From Apostichopus japonicus (Eukaryota > Echinodermata > Holothuroidea > Aspidochirotida > Stichopodidae): a DNA stretch of 64,000 nt. Below the pieces are notes generated by a model. It did no database searches and was not told the DNA's origin. It was given only the letters and a program-made list of their open reading frames with translations. This document shows positions 38,519 to 49,892 of this stretch, piece by piece. The position numbers and the translations under genes are program-made. Location: positions 14,913,001 to 14,977,000 of the forward strand of contig NC_092561.1 of assembly GCF_037975245.1 (NCBI RefSeq). The letters run 5' to 3'. Each line of letters begins with the position of its first letter. The first letter of the stretch is position 1.

Positions 38519-39133
38519 GTGATGTCCGAAACACTCAGTGATGTCCGAAACGCTCATAAAATAACTTGTAATAAACACTGAGGATTTGAACTATAATAAG
38601 TTGAAAACTGTCATTATACCTTGTAGGTAGCTTGTCAACAACAAAGACCCCTTTGTTACAAATTTAACTTTTGATATGATATGCGTTGTGTAGAAAACAT
38701 TACAGTGATGTCCTAATACAGTTGTGGTGATGTCCGAAACATAGTCCAAGACAGTCTAATGCAAATCTATAAAGCAAGTGTTTGCATTTTTCATTATTTC
38801 AAATGAATTTGATGCTGTTTGTTATCATCACATATCGTGATGTACTGATATATATTGCTAAGTATTAACAAGCATGGCCTTCGTTTAATAATTGTCTTGT
38901 TGATCACTTGGATCACTTGTATCCCTTTTCTTTGTTTTGAACTTGGAACCTAGGAAGGGTCCATAGATCTCTTTTGGTACAGGTAACAACTTACTAAAAT
39001 GCTTTTCTATTCATTATTGCCATGAAATGAACATCATATGGTTTATTACTAAATATTAGGTATAATATATTAGGTAAACCATTGGTGGGTGATGTCCGAA
39101 ACAAGATCATTTTGGAGGGGTGATGTCCGAAAC
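38519..39133 (+). repeat. Right array of GTGATGTCCGAAAC
   Basis: Five exact copies, all on the plus strand: 38519-38532, 38538-38551, 38727-38740, 39089-39102 and 39120-39133. There is also one degenerate copy at 38705-38718. The last exact copy lies about 525 bases from the right TIR end. I saw the exact 14-mer nowhere else in the window except the left array. Confidence 0.9.
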
Positions 39134-39933
39134 AAGAGTCAAGAAAAAAAAAATTCTGAGAGGATATGACCCAGAATTTTCAGCTTTTGGTTAATATATG
39201 TGCTTATGTTGTGGTTTAATTTTATGGTATAATTGTTACTATTAATTTCAATTTTGTTCTTTAAAGAAAAACTTTTATAACTTTATTTCAGGAAAAATGG
39301 AATATTTTCTAACGATACTCGAATATTTTTTAAAAAACATCATCGATATCATTGAAAACTTGTCTTACAATAGCAAATTTTGTGTTAATAAAGAAAATAA
39401 AAACAGAATTCCCAAATGTAGCAGCAATGGAATGACACACCACCATTAAAAAAAGAACAAATTTTGGAAAATTTATAGATTGTCACACTTTCAACCATCT
39501 TGAATATAATTTCCAGAATAGTTTAAGCTCTGGTCAATTCTGATTCATAAATTGCAGATATTAGTTATGTTATTTACTTAGAATAGAAGTTCTTTACTGT
39601 AATTTGAAAATTTGGTACCTCAGGCAACCAAATTGGGCGCTTTAACGTGAACAGACCCACCTTCAAGTGAAGGAACAGAGTTCTTACACTCTTACACAGA
39701 TACAGTAAGACAAGTTGCAATTTACATCGAAGCTTACAATCACTGGATAGTAAACCAGGACAGGCCCAATGCATCAATTGTAGCGATTGGCTGTATCTAA
39801 GTGATTGTTACGTTTGGAAGCAACCTACATCATAACATACGGAAGACCAATAACAAAAACAACCAGTTGCATCAAACTATTAGCCAACTGGAGAGATTAA
39901 CATGCATTTTTATACGTTTAACGCTTTTCTTAC

Positions 39934-40219
39934 CGAACGACTGCTGATAAGCCAAAACAAAATCAGCAACTTTATATTCTTCAAGCTCCCTCAGAGCCTT
40001 TTCAAGTTCGGTCACATCATCTTTGAGTATTTTCTGCATCTCTGTTAACTCGTCAAGAAGTTCCCTTTGCGGACAATTACTGGTAGCTATCCTACCTTTT
40101 GTAGAACGGCTACACTCAAAATAAACGCACAGGTTGTCACAGTTTTGCTGGGTAAGTTGTTTTGCTAAAGATATTTTAAATTGACCAAAGGTCATATGCT
40201 GATCGTCACCAGGATCCAT
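39934..40219 (-). CDS. Death-fold (DED-like) exon, proposed first coding exon of the GTPase gene
   Basis: From ATG 40219 the exon encodes MDPGDDQHMTFGQFKISLAK and continues to YQQSF, 95 codons, then donor G|gtaaga. The spacing of hydrophobics (LAKQLTQQNCDNLCVYF, RELLDELTEMQKIL, ALRELEEYKVADFVLAY) fits a six-helix death-effector-type domain. Such domains assemble signalling complexes by self-association. An acceptor-like ttacag lies 9-14 bases before the ATG, so an upstream non-coding exon is likely. The donor is phase 1 and joins the GTPase exon acceptor (ag|AA) to give GAA (Glu) in frame. The next strong acceptor with a long open frame on this strand is at 24574. A decayed duplicate lies at 8.7-8.9 kb. 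The fold call is by eye; another death-fold class is possible. Linkage to the GTPase is inferred. Confidence 0.6.
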
Positions 40220-42530
40220 AGCTTCAGCTGTAAGGTGACAAAACATACAAGTATGGTATTAAAAGAGATTTATATAGTTGATAAATATACCTCCAAATTA
40301 GGACGACATAAAGTGTAAACGCTGTTTGGGATTTGCACAGCACAGCTCTGTGTGCAAGTGTCGCTTTTATGAGATTTTTAGTTTTCATCCGTTTTCATTG
40401 AGGCATTGATTATACTTTACAGAAAATGAAAACGTATGAGATCGAACAAACCCTAGTCCGTCCTAATCCCCAATCCGTCCGTCCACTGCATTCTGTCATA
40501 TTTGTCATCTCAACAATCCTAGTACTTTAATGCGACTTTTAATACTCTATCAAGTTCAGAGCCATATAGACCAACTTCGCACCAAAGGGAGGCCCCTTGT
40601 ATCAGAAAACAAAAGCTAATATTGTGAGATACTTTAAATCACACCTCGGCAAACTGTTACACTTGCATGTAGGATTTAGTCAGGAATGTGAACCGTTTTC
40701 AGCAGGGTATATCAAAGACTGGTATTGGTATGTAAAGTGCTGGATCCAACCTTATCGTACATTTCTTATCTACTAAACGCTGATAAATTTATTATTATCA
40801 AAACCTGTGCAAGCTAATTAATAACCCGATAAATTCATTTACTTAGACGAGAAAAACAAGTTCATATGTTTCTTGAAGAACATTAATATCATGTTAGTCT
40901 GGTGCAACGTGGATTAAGGTTTCGAAATGTAAGGATGTACTCTATGATATCGTTTACCAGGAAGTGAATATTACATAAACTAACATTGGATTTGTATACT
41001 AGTAGTGAGCACTTCTACGAAATTTCGCTTAGTCGTCATAGAGTTAGTCACCTTTACATGCATAGGCAGACTGTATCGTGTCCAGTACGAAAGTTGTCTT
41101 ATGTTTTTAAAATTATAGAACAAAATGGGAGGGGGGAGGTGGTGATTGAATGACCAACCACCCAAGGATTAAAGTCTGAAAATTCATGAAACATTGGAAA
41201 ACAACTGGAGTCATTTTGTAAAGTGTAGTACAGACAGACGGAGACTAACAAAAGACAGCAATAAAAACTATTTACAAGTTGATCTTACCTTCTATGTTGA
41301 AATGATGTTTCCTTCAGAGCTGACTGGACCAATCTTCAGAATATTGTTGACTAGATGCATAGTTTGAGCTGTAAGGAGATCAACAGCACGTACCGCATTT
41401 TACAAGGACAGTTTGAAGCTGAGTGTTACTGTGTGTCTGATTGTCTGAAGAGCACAACATTTTGCACCAAGGTCACCTTCATGCTCAAGTGTGAAGTAGA
41501 TATAAACCAAACAGACTACTTTTAGACACCTAATTTTTTATATTTTTTATATATAGGCAGACCTCTGCTTAGGGATTAATAACAATATCATTAAATTCAG
41601 ACAAACTTGTTGCTCTGACATATTGATGGAACTTAGAAAATAATAGCCCAAACACGCTCAAAGATATATTGATTCAATGCAATTTCTTAACTTTGGTTTA
41701 CCCGAAAGCTTTTTTACGGCTTGGTGGTGATGGTTATGCACTATAATATTTTCTCCTTTTAAATCGGTTCCTTAGTGAGATTCGAACGTGTAACCGGTTA
41801 TCAAAGCCCCGATGTTTGCTTTCCCCTTGTCCCCCCCCCCCCGCAAAAGGGGTAGTATTAAACTGGCGGTTCGTTGAACCAGGGTCCCAAATGTCCAGAG
41901 TTCCAAAAATAATTTGAGTCAATTAACGGATACCAACTTCCAGCCATATTTTTGTATCATTAATTAAAATGTACCAATATGCCTATACCTTTGATTGTTT
42001 TATTTCACGATGAAACAACTGGTTTATATGGTCAACAAGTTGACTGCCAAGTTAAATACCAGAATGTGCATGATGCCTTTTGTCTAATGCTACATTTTAT
42101 AATTCTTACTTCAAGTGCAGTTTAGATGAACTATGGTGAGAGACCTGAGTCTTTTATGGATACTAAATTATCCTTTACGGATGACCAAATTATTTCCGGA
42201 CCAGTAATATATATGATTATTCAGCCATCATCCTGGCCTTACATCACCATACACTTTCAATTCGAACTCGGAATATTTGCTACATCATCGCAAGCCATTT
42301 CGTAAAGATAAATCCTCAACGTTTACTGAATACGTGCCACGTGGGTGTAGGTTCGAATTACATTGGCCTCAATTCTTGTGGTGCTTGTAAGAACTAGTCA
42401 TAAATTTATGGTACTATGAAAAATATGGTTCGCTAATTTAACACGCCATGAGTCTGTTTAAATTGAGTTAATTCAAACTGTTTTCTCCGTCTAACATTTA
42501 ACATACACTGCCACGTATCCGGAAGTTTAA
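40220..42530. repeat. Segmental duplication unit B, left part
   Basis: This matches unit A (13445-15950) block by block with the offsets listed there, except for the locally inverted 41185-41470. If the DED-GTPase model holds, this is the 5' flank and leader-intron region of the gene on the minus strand. Apart from the candidate leader exon at 41289-41368, I see no exon. Confidence 0.7.
41289..41368 (-). other. Candidate non-coding leader exon
   Basis: On the minus strand, an acceptor-like ctccttacag precedes CTCAAACTATG at 41368, and AAG|gtaaga ends the 80-base segment at 41289. The start resembles that of the DED exon (ccttacag then CTGAAGCTATG). Its ATG frame closes after about 22 codons, so it could only be a leader exon or a fossil. 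The same sequence in unit A lies in the inverted segment. Confidence 0.25.
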
Positions 42531-45500
42531 TCAATCTTAAACACGTGACATGGCTATTTCATATTGGGGAAAAATTTTTATCCCACGATTCGCTAGTATA
42601 GCATCAAGAGATATAAGGTGCAATTTCCTCTGAGAAGTAAAATTGCATGATATTCTTGTACAACATTTCTATTAATTTTTAGCCGGCATACGTATTTGTC
42701 GCTGATATCTCATTTGCACCTTCCTATAACGAGGCTCAGCGTCAATTTAACTATATTGACATACATCCTTCAAAGGTAACACAGCTATCTGAAACGGTAC
42801 TTCTTTCATCATTTCTGTACCTTAAAACTTAATACAAGTTATAATACAATGATAATAATATAATACAAGTAATTCAATACAAGTACAGCCATGTATTCAA
42901 ACTTACCAGATTAAAGGTATTCCCAATCCACTCTGTAATTTCGTATTGTGTGCACCATTGTTAACACTGACATACAACGCCCAACAAAACTAACATATAC
43001 TATGACCAAATTTCATATATGACTGACGGTAATGACCTTCGTACTGCTCTAGAGAATAAGGTGTTTACTCTTTAAAAGGATATCAATACGTCTTGTTCGT
43101 TTCGGTTATGACAACTTTTCTACAGATGTTTAATTTAGGCCTACATCTTTCAAATTTGATATTAATGTTTGGTATTAATTGTTCATTTTGACACGACATC
43201 TCTCACACTACTTGCGACAATAAAGGCAGATATTTTATATCTAACACGGGAAGGTAAATAAAAATCCCTATGAGGGGAAATGGGTAAAGTCTATCAACAT
43301 GAGGAAAAGTATGCTGTAGGATTGACCGTAAAAGTGTTTGAATAAAATGTTGAATGAATTGTTGAAATTAGTACTCATGTGACCATTACAAACTTTTGCA
43401 TGTCTTGGGGCAAATATGAACGACCTTTAAAACATGTTTGAAGGTAGTTCTTCCTATTAAAAAAAAAATAGTTGAAGAACTATTTTTTCGTTGGTTATCC
43501 CAAATGATATGTTAATTTAAGCAAACTACATTTTGGTTGAGAGATAGCAGGGTTGATTTTGTTCTAGGTAATAAGAATTAAACCAAAAGTGGCTCAAACA
43601 AGAATTAACAGTTAGTGTTTACAAAGTGCAATATTTCCACAACATTGAATTCAAGCTGTCAGCCGCTAGCCATAGCTGGTACAGTATGTTCATGTCCCAC
43701 AACCGTACATCAGTAATTATTACTTTGTTTGTAACACGGTGACATGTGTTACAGGTGGCACCAGTAACAACTTAACTTGTTCCCATGCACGACAAAGAAC
43801 TGCACGACTGGACAAGGAGTCTATGAAGATGAGAATGCCCACGAGATGAAGTAAAAGTATCGCTTGATTCCAGTACCGCTCGGTACCACTCGGTACCGCT
43901 CGCTACCGCTTGCTTCCAGTTCACACATAGTCTCTTTAAATTATGCCAATTCGTTATGCCGAGAACGACGAAAGGCCAAGGTTCGTGTATATAACGATTA
44001 GATAGGACTTCATTTTAGAATGGCGTATTAATGTTCTCGCCCTAAATGGTTGGTACAGCATATCCCACACCATGCATGAGTAAAATTTACTACTTGTGTG
44101 TTCGTAACCCGGTAACTTGCTGTGTAGCCAAGTTCGTCCATCATGGGAACACATATAGTATTTCCTCATATACTGTTATACACGTTTGGTGAAGATAGTT
44201 ATATTTAAACAAAGACACCTAGTTTAGATAACTGGTGTTTTGCGCAGATACAATATCTCGTTAAAACGTGATTTCAACGTTGTGCTAAGATGGTTGCAAG
44301 TGTGCATAACGGTAAATATCACCTTTATGGTTTGGAGAGAAAAACTAAATATTCAAAGCAGTATTAAAAAAAAAATATTTTGTCGTGATTGTAGGTCGTG
44401 AATATCCCTTCTACATTTCTCGTGGCTGTTCCCTGCATTACGCAATAACTACTAAACTATAAACAAATTCGTGTACAATGTAATATGTCTATGCATGTCG
44501 GTTTATTTTTGCTTTGTATATTGTTTGTCTGTTCTGTTGTTTTTTTTTTAGTTACATGCAAACACAAAATGACATTGCAATATTTTTCACAACTTGTCAA
44601 TAGAAACCGATCTAACCCTTATACCTAAGTAGTTAACTTGATTTCTGTCTCCTCGAGAAATTTTCCGGACAGTATATTTAAGGACGAAAACTGTAGCAAC
44701 AGGTAAACGGAAAGTTCCTTTCTAAAGTACAATACTAACCTCGCGTATTTTCTTGTGACACGCTTGATAGTATTTGTTCTTCGGGAATTTTCCTTTATAA
44801 CTTCTTTTCTATTCTATTATGAACCACTAATTTTGAAAACAACTATGTTCCTGTTAAAACAGCTTAACATTTCTTATGATACTACCTTACTTAGTCGGGG
44901 GGGGGGGGGGCGGGGGGTCTAAAGACAATGCGATACAAAAGCTTGTAGCGTCATTAACAATTCCACCAGCCTGTATGGGAATCTGCTTGAAATAGCTTAA
45001 CGATTCAAGTGTAACTTTACCTTTTTACAGACAGGAATACAAAACTATTTTAGTCACCCCACCCTTGGGGATTATCCCCTTCCTTTCCTAACGTGTCACT
45101 CATTAAACGGTAACATGTAGTTGATTCGTTTCTCCTGGCATAAGAAAACTCAAAAGTTGTGATAGTATATAATGAAATTAGAGGAAGTAGAATGCAGATG
45201 CAGCAGATATCCCCCAAAATAAGTCTAGTACTAGTAGCGTGGTTGATTCAATGTTAACATAATTAAGATCTTCTATACTGGTAAACTTTTAATTAATCTT
45301 TGTCCAAATAAATCTCTAATTTCTTTATTGTCTAAATAGCTCTTGCTATTTTCATTCTAATTTATACCTCTATATTTTGCGTTTTATGAACATAACTTAC
45401 GTAATTCACGAGGATTTCCATTGAATTTTGTAGTTTGGTCTTAGAAAAGCACCGTTTCGATATCTAACGTTCCGTTGCTATGGTAAGATCATGAAGTTAC

Positions 45501-46061
45501 CGAAAGTGCGTCTGGCATACTTAAAGTGAGAGGCAGCCTACCTATAGGCTACACTTATTAGCAACATCTAAAGAAGTAAAATATTATCCAATGGTGAGTC
45601 TACAATGACGTATTAGGCGTTCACACTATATATTTCTTCATTTCCTCTCAACAGTATTTCTTCCTCAACATTAAATAATAGCCATGCCTCTATTAAACGG
45701 ATAGGCTAGATGACATGTAACAGTGGACCATTTATTGTGCTTTCAACTTCTCGTGCCATGCCTTGCTAGCACAAGTGGAAAGCGACGTCTTGCTGGTTTA
45801 ATTCCGACTTAACATTGTCTGTTATTCGCATGTAGATTTCTCTACGCTTTTCCCAAAAAGCATATAAAGTGCCATCAAAATGCCTCAGTTGCTAACAAGT
45901 ATATCACGGGCTTTCAATTCTCATTACGCACCACTATTCACGCCATGCATAACAAATATGAATTCAAAAGCAAGCTATAGGCATAGACTAGGCAAAAGCT
46001 AGGCCTATAGGCTAACTTTACATACAAAGAACTTCAGACATAATGTAAAATGTCACTGGCC
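42531..46061. repeat. Insertion in unit B with internal old duplications
   Basis: Sequence absent from unit A at this point. Parts recur nearby: 42900-43400 resembles 46330-46930 (accag-taaagg-ttc-caatc... then gcaccttcgtg-type blocks). 44395-44520 resembles 48605-48700 (cctgcattac-caataactac). 45420-45700 resembles 53580-54350 (tattatccaatgg, actatatatttcttcat). A five-unit minisatellite of about ten bases (taccgctcgg type) lies at 43872-43918, and a G-run near 44897. No exon is recognised. Confidence 0.55.
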
Positions 46062-46106
46062 AGCAATCTCGGCCTTTTAGCTAAGATCATGTGTAGTATA
46101 ATGTTC
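46062..46106 (+). ncRNA. U2 snRNA-derived fragment
   Basis: The stretch tctcggccttttagctaaga, followed by tcatgtgtagtataatgttc, matches the conserved 5' end of U2 snRNA with a few changes. It includes the GTAGTA branch-site recognition block. Downstream of about 46106 the rest of U2 (Sm site and stem-loops III/IV) is not present. Instead an unrelated tail follows that contains cagtctcgatgcaaggcgac. It is a truncated pseudogene or the head of a snRNA-derived SINE, not a working U2 gene. Confidence 0.65.
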
Positions 46107-47540
46107 CCATTGTAGGGGATCGTTATACTAACCTAACGATGATCACACAGTCAGTCTCGATGCAAGGCGACTGGGATTGAGAGAACAGTTAAGATGAAGA
46201 AACATTACAGTGAATATGCGTAGGCCTACGTGCTATCTCTCAAAAGTAACAAACTTCCGGAATAGTCCTTGAAAATCACCACTTGTGCCTTATAACTTAA
46301 ACTAAATTTGAGTGTCAGTCTTGTAATAACACTTACCAGTCTAAAGGGTTTTCAATCTTTCTACAGCCACTCAGTTATTTGATATTTTTCGCACCTTCGT
46401 GAGCCCTGCCATACTGTTTACCGCCGAAATGGCTTTGCTGTATAGTAATAGTATGTACTAATCACGAGATACAAAATGGCTAACTGATATGAAACGTTGT
46501 ACATGTAATATATCAAAGAACCTCGTGTTAAACCTTTAAGGGATATATATATACATATTGTTTGTCTCAGCTATGACAATAACTTTTCTCACAAGTTTGG
46601 TAATTTACATCACTCAGAATATTTTTGTTAATGTTTGGTGTTAAATTTTGACAAGTATTTCGCATCCTTCATAAAATACTTGAGAAGCGACTTTACATCT
46701 AACATTGGAACAGAAATACAGTACACTACCCGGGCCTTTCAGGGTACATGGGTAACGTTTATCATAATTTTTCTCAAATTTTAGCAGACTTAAATTGCTG
46801 AACGTATGGCTAATTTTGAATGTACTAATTTCTTGGTAGTTTGGTGTCTCCAAGTTATTTCTGATACTGAGTTGTGGAAAAGTGTTCAGATGAAATTGTT
46901 GACTGAATTATTGAAATAAGTAGCTACGTAAAGGACAATAGACTCTCAGTCTCAGTCGCTTGGGTACTTGAACATTATGCTTGAGCTGAAGGGAACAACA
47001 TACAATGTGCAAGTTTTTGGGTCTATCTTTTAGGACGTTCAGTCCTGCGGAATGAGGCGTAGAGATGAAACACATTCATTGAGTGCATTGCTTATAGGCT
47101 ATATATTTACTAGGTTTCTCACTCAAATCCGGCACCCGAATGTCACCCATACCTAACAATAATTACAGCTGAGTATACAATACAACTAAATTGCTAATTA
47201 ACATACAATAACATTGAAATACACTGCCGTCTATAAATACTTTCACTATGTAAATCAGCTTCACTTCACAATATAGACAATTTACATAACAATAGCTAAT
47301 TACCCTTAATTGTACTTGTCGATTTTTTTCTGATTGACATTAATACACAAATTCGTAATCAAACTATAGAGGTACGCTTATCTATACCTAAAGCTCTATG
47401 CTTCTTTAAACTTATGATTTCCTTTAGACAATGGGAATAGACCGGGGCTTTCCAGCCAATATTTCGCAACATTAGTAGCGTCGCAAGTTGCAACGTGTCT
47501 GTATTACTTACGGAGGCGTAGATGGGACATCATGTTGACT
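46107..47540. other. Anonymous sequence with a partial old duplicate
   Basis: 46330-46930 is the second copy of the 42900-43400 segment. No coding or RNA feature beyond the U2-like head is visible. Confidence 0.4.
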
Positions 47541-48350
47541 CAGCGACGTAGCAAGGAATTGGCAAGGGGAGGGGGAGCACATTTTGCGATTGATATGGGG
47601 GAGGGGTCTAAGGGGAGGGGATGAACAATTGAAGGTCCTTAGATACGATCTGGTGCAAGGTTTTCCCAGTTTCATCATTATCATAGGATATCATATTATC
47701 AGCATATATTGTTTCCGGTTCGAATTATTCTTTTACGTGGTCAATCTTTTACATATTATATCAGAAAGACAAACATAGTGCTATTTTACAATTTTCCTAG
47801 TATAGGATGATTCTTGTTTATTGTCCAATGTCTGTACTTTGATTCATTTGACGAACTTAACTGATGGACAATATACACTTTTAGATTTAGCAGTGTAATA
47901 ATTATTTATAGAAAGCACGTATCACTTACGATTTCTAGCTAAGCTTCATAACATACTGTTCGTGCAACAAATTATGATGAATCATACAGAAAGCATGAGA
48001 ACGCACGTAGTCGTCGTTGTTGTGCATACGGTTCGTGACTCTCCATCGTGTGCGGTTAGGTAGGCTATATGAATTTTATAACGCAGTGGCAAACTGTAGA
48101 CTTGTAAAAGGCTATAGGCTAAATTTAGCTAATTGCATCTACCAAACTAGGTAGCTAATCAGCAGGCCTAAATGTTACTACGATTATAATCGAGTTAACG
48201 GAGCTGACGAGTATTCAAGTTCAAAAGATCACTGACAAAATACCATGCCAGAAAAAACAACATTTTTTAACATTTTTTCGACGCTGGAAAGGGGGGTAGT
48301 TGCTCCCATTGCTCCCAGCCCCCCCCCCCCCCCTCTGCGTCCCTGCGCTG
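47541..48350. mobile_element. MITE-like G/C-run element, possible
   Basis: The left end CAGCGACGTAGCAAGGAATT and the right end, in complement CAGCGCAGGGACGCAGAGG, form an imperfect TIR. Long G-runs follow the left end and C-runs precede the right. The sequence ggaggggtctaaggggaggg and atctggtgcaagg inside recall the MITEs at 35.8 and 54.8 kb. I see no matching target duplication, so the two ends may belong to different insertions. Confidence 0.45.
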
Positions 48351-48780
48351 ACAACTTGAGTTAAAAGGAAAATTCACCGTTTGGCACACTTGTCACCATC
48401 TTGAAGAAACGCTACTTTGGTACCGAGTGTGCTGGTCTGAAGTTTGTCATTAAAAAACGCAATTTTCAGATTTTCGGAATTTGACGTTATGTCAAGAAAA
48501 TAGAAAATGTACAAAACGGTTAATTATAGATTATTACTGTTTTGCGTAAAACAGTCTGCCGTTAAAACGTGGCTAATTTTCAGCTTTTTTGTTTGTAAGT
48601 CGTGAATATGCATATCCCTTCTACGTTTCCGTATAGTTATTCCCTGCATTACACAATAACTACAAATGTTAATTTCATGTAAAATGTATTTATTCATTAT
48701 AGAAAAGTGTTATCAACTCGCATAATTTGAAGGCAAAGCATTCATGTGCTCAAAGCATTCATGTGCATTCATGTACTAGG

Positions 48781-49029
48781 CGGAGTGTATAGCCTAGTGG
48801 TTAACGCCGGCGTCTCCCAGTCATGAGATCCCCGGTTCGATTCCCCGCCGACAGCAATATGTGTCGTCTGGCAAGGGTGTTGTTCAATAACAACTTCCTG
48901 ACATGGACGTTAAATGAATGTGTGCCGAGAGATTGGCTTCGGTCAGCTTGCGAGTCTATAAGCCTCCATGGCTTCTTTCGCGAGTTCCTGCTTGCGGGAA
49001 GATCACATATACATACATACATACATACA
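48781..49029 (+). mobile_element. tRNA-derived SINE with (atac)n tail
   Basis: A tRNA-like head has box A tagcctagtggttaacg and box B ggttcgattcccc. The body contains cttcggtcagcttgcgagtc and ttcgcgagttcctgcttgcg, and the tail is a tetranucleotide acat/atac run. The related copy at 37846 shares the head and body. SINEs like this are pol III transcripts moved by partner LINE enzymes. Of the two copies this is the better preserved. Confidence 0.85.
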
Positions 49030-49369
49030 AGATAGGGCCTTCAACAATTTACTCATGAAATCGATTATAAATACAATGTGATTGATTGTACGCAAATGCA
49101 CGCAGAATCGGTGTCGCTAGTGACAATCACATCTGTCTTGCATACGTATATATGGACCGTGATGAAGTGGTGCAGATGCGAGGGGACGGGGAAGGGACGC
49201 AAAATACAGGCCGATTATATCACTGTTAACTTTTTAAACAATCAGCATATTTAAAAAACTGTTTCATCCACCCCCCCCCCCCGCTACACCGATAAGATGT
49301 TTCGGAATAATTTCTAACGTTTTGTTGTTGTTATGTTTTACGGTCTGCACTCTCCCCCCTTGCCTGCCC

Positions 49370-49612
49370 ATGAAGAAAAAACAGGTTTCGAAAAATTAAC
49401 CACTTTTGAAGAAAACAAAATACCAGTTTTGAAAAAATAACCACTTTTGATAAAAATAATGTCAACTTTTGAAAAAAATACCGAACCATATATATTTGAA
49501 AAAAAAATTTAACTACTTTTGAAAAATAAATACGTTTTTTTCAAAAGTAGTAATTTAAACAGGTTTTGAAAAATAACACTTTTGAAAAAATAATGTCCAC
49601 TTTTGATAAATA
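49370..49612. repeat. Low-complexity cacttttgaaaaaataa repeats
   Basis: About nine imperfect units of 25-30 bases based on ccacttttgaaaaaataa, one of them inverted (tttttcaaaagtagt, near 49537). Simple tandem expansion; no coding meaning. Confidence 0.7.
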
Positions 49613-49892
49613 AATCCCAGTCAGTTACCATGCACCCCAAAATAGAAATGTCCATACCCGGCTCTATGTAGACGGTTATTCTAATACCACGAGAAGTTAT
49701 TGTCAGCAATGCCAGATTTGAGTCGCTTTTGTTTTACATGATACTTACTAAATCCAAAGAATCCGATTCCGGAAATCGTGTGGCAACGTGTGTGAACTGC
49801 CCCTGAGCATATCCATCATTTTTTTAACGGATGCCGTATTATCATCATTATCGTTACTAAGTGTGAATAACTTTCTGTTTGGTGTGTGTGAA

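Larger units (their letters stand above)
31241..39659. mobile_element. 8.4-kb TIR element with THAP remnant and 14-mer arrays
   Basis: The left end starts TGGGTCTGTTCA and the right end is its reverse complement. Similarity over about 28 bases continues with GTTAAAGCGCCCAA, with one substitution (catg against cgtg in complement) and a one-base A-run difference. Between 0.37 and 1.2 kb from each end lie clusters of GTGATGTCCGAAAC. A plus-strand THAP-domain frame lies at 34234. THAP domains head P-element-type transposases, so a P-like element is one reading. No 8-bp target duplication is visible (only cc flanks both ends), and no catalytic domain is recognised. Nested insertions inside include two hAT-like MITEs, a SINE and a 508-bp duplication. 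Confidence 0.75.

Noticed and set aside
31241-39659. Firm assignment of the THAP element to the P superfamily
   Set aside because: No 8-bp target duplication and no P-transposase catalytic region could be found; THAP alone is not enough.
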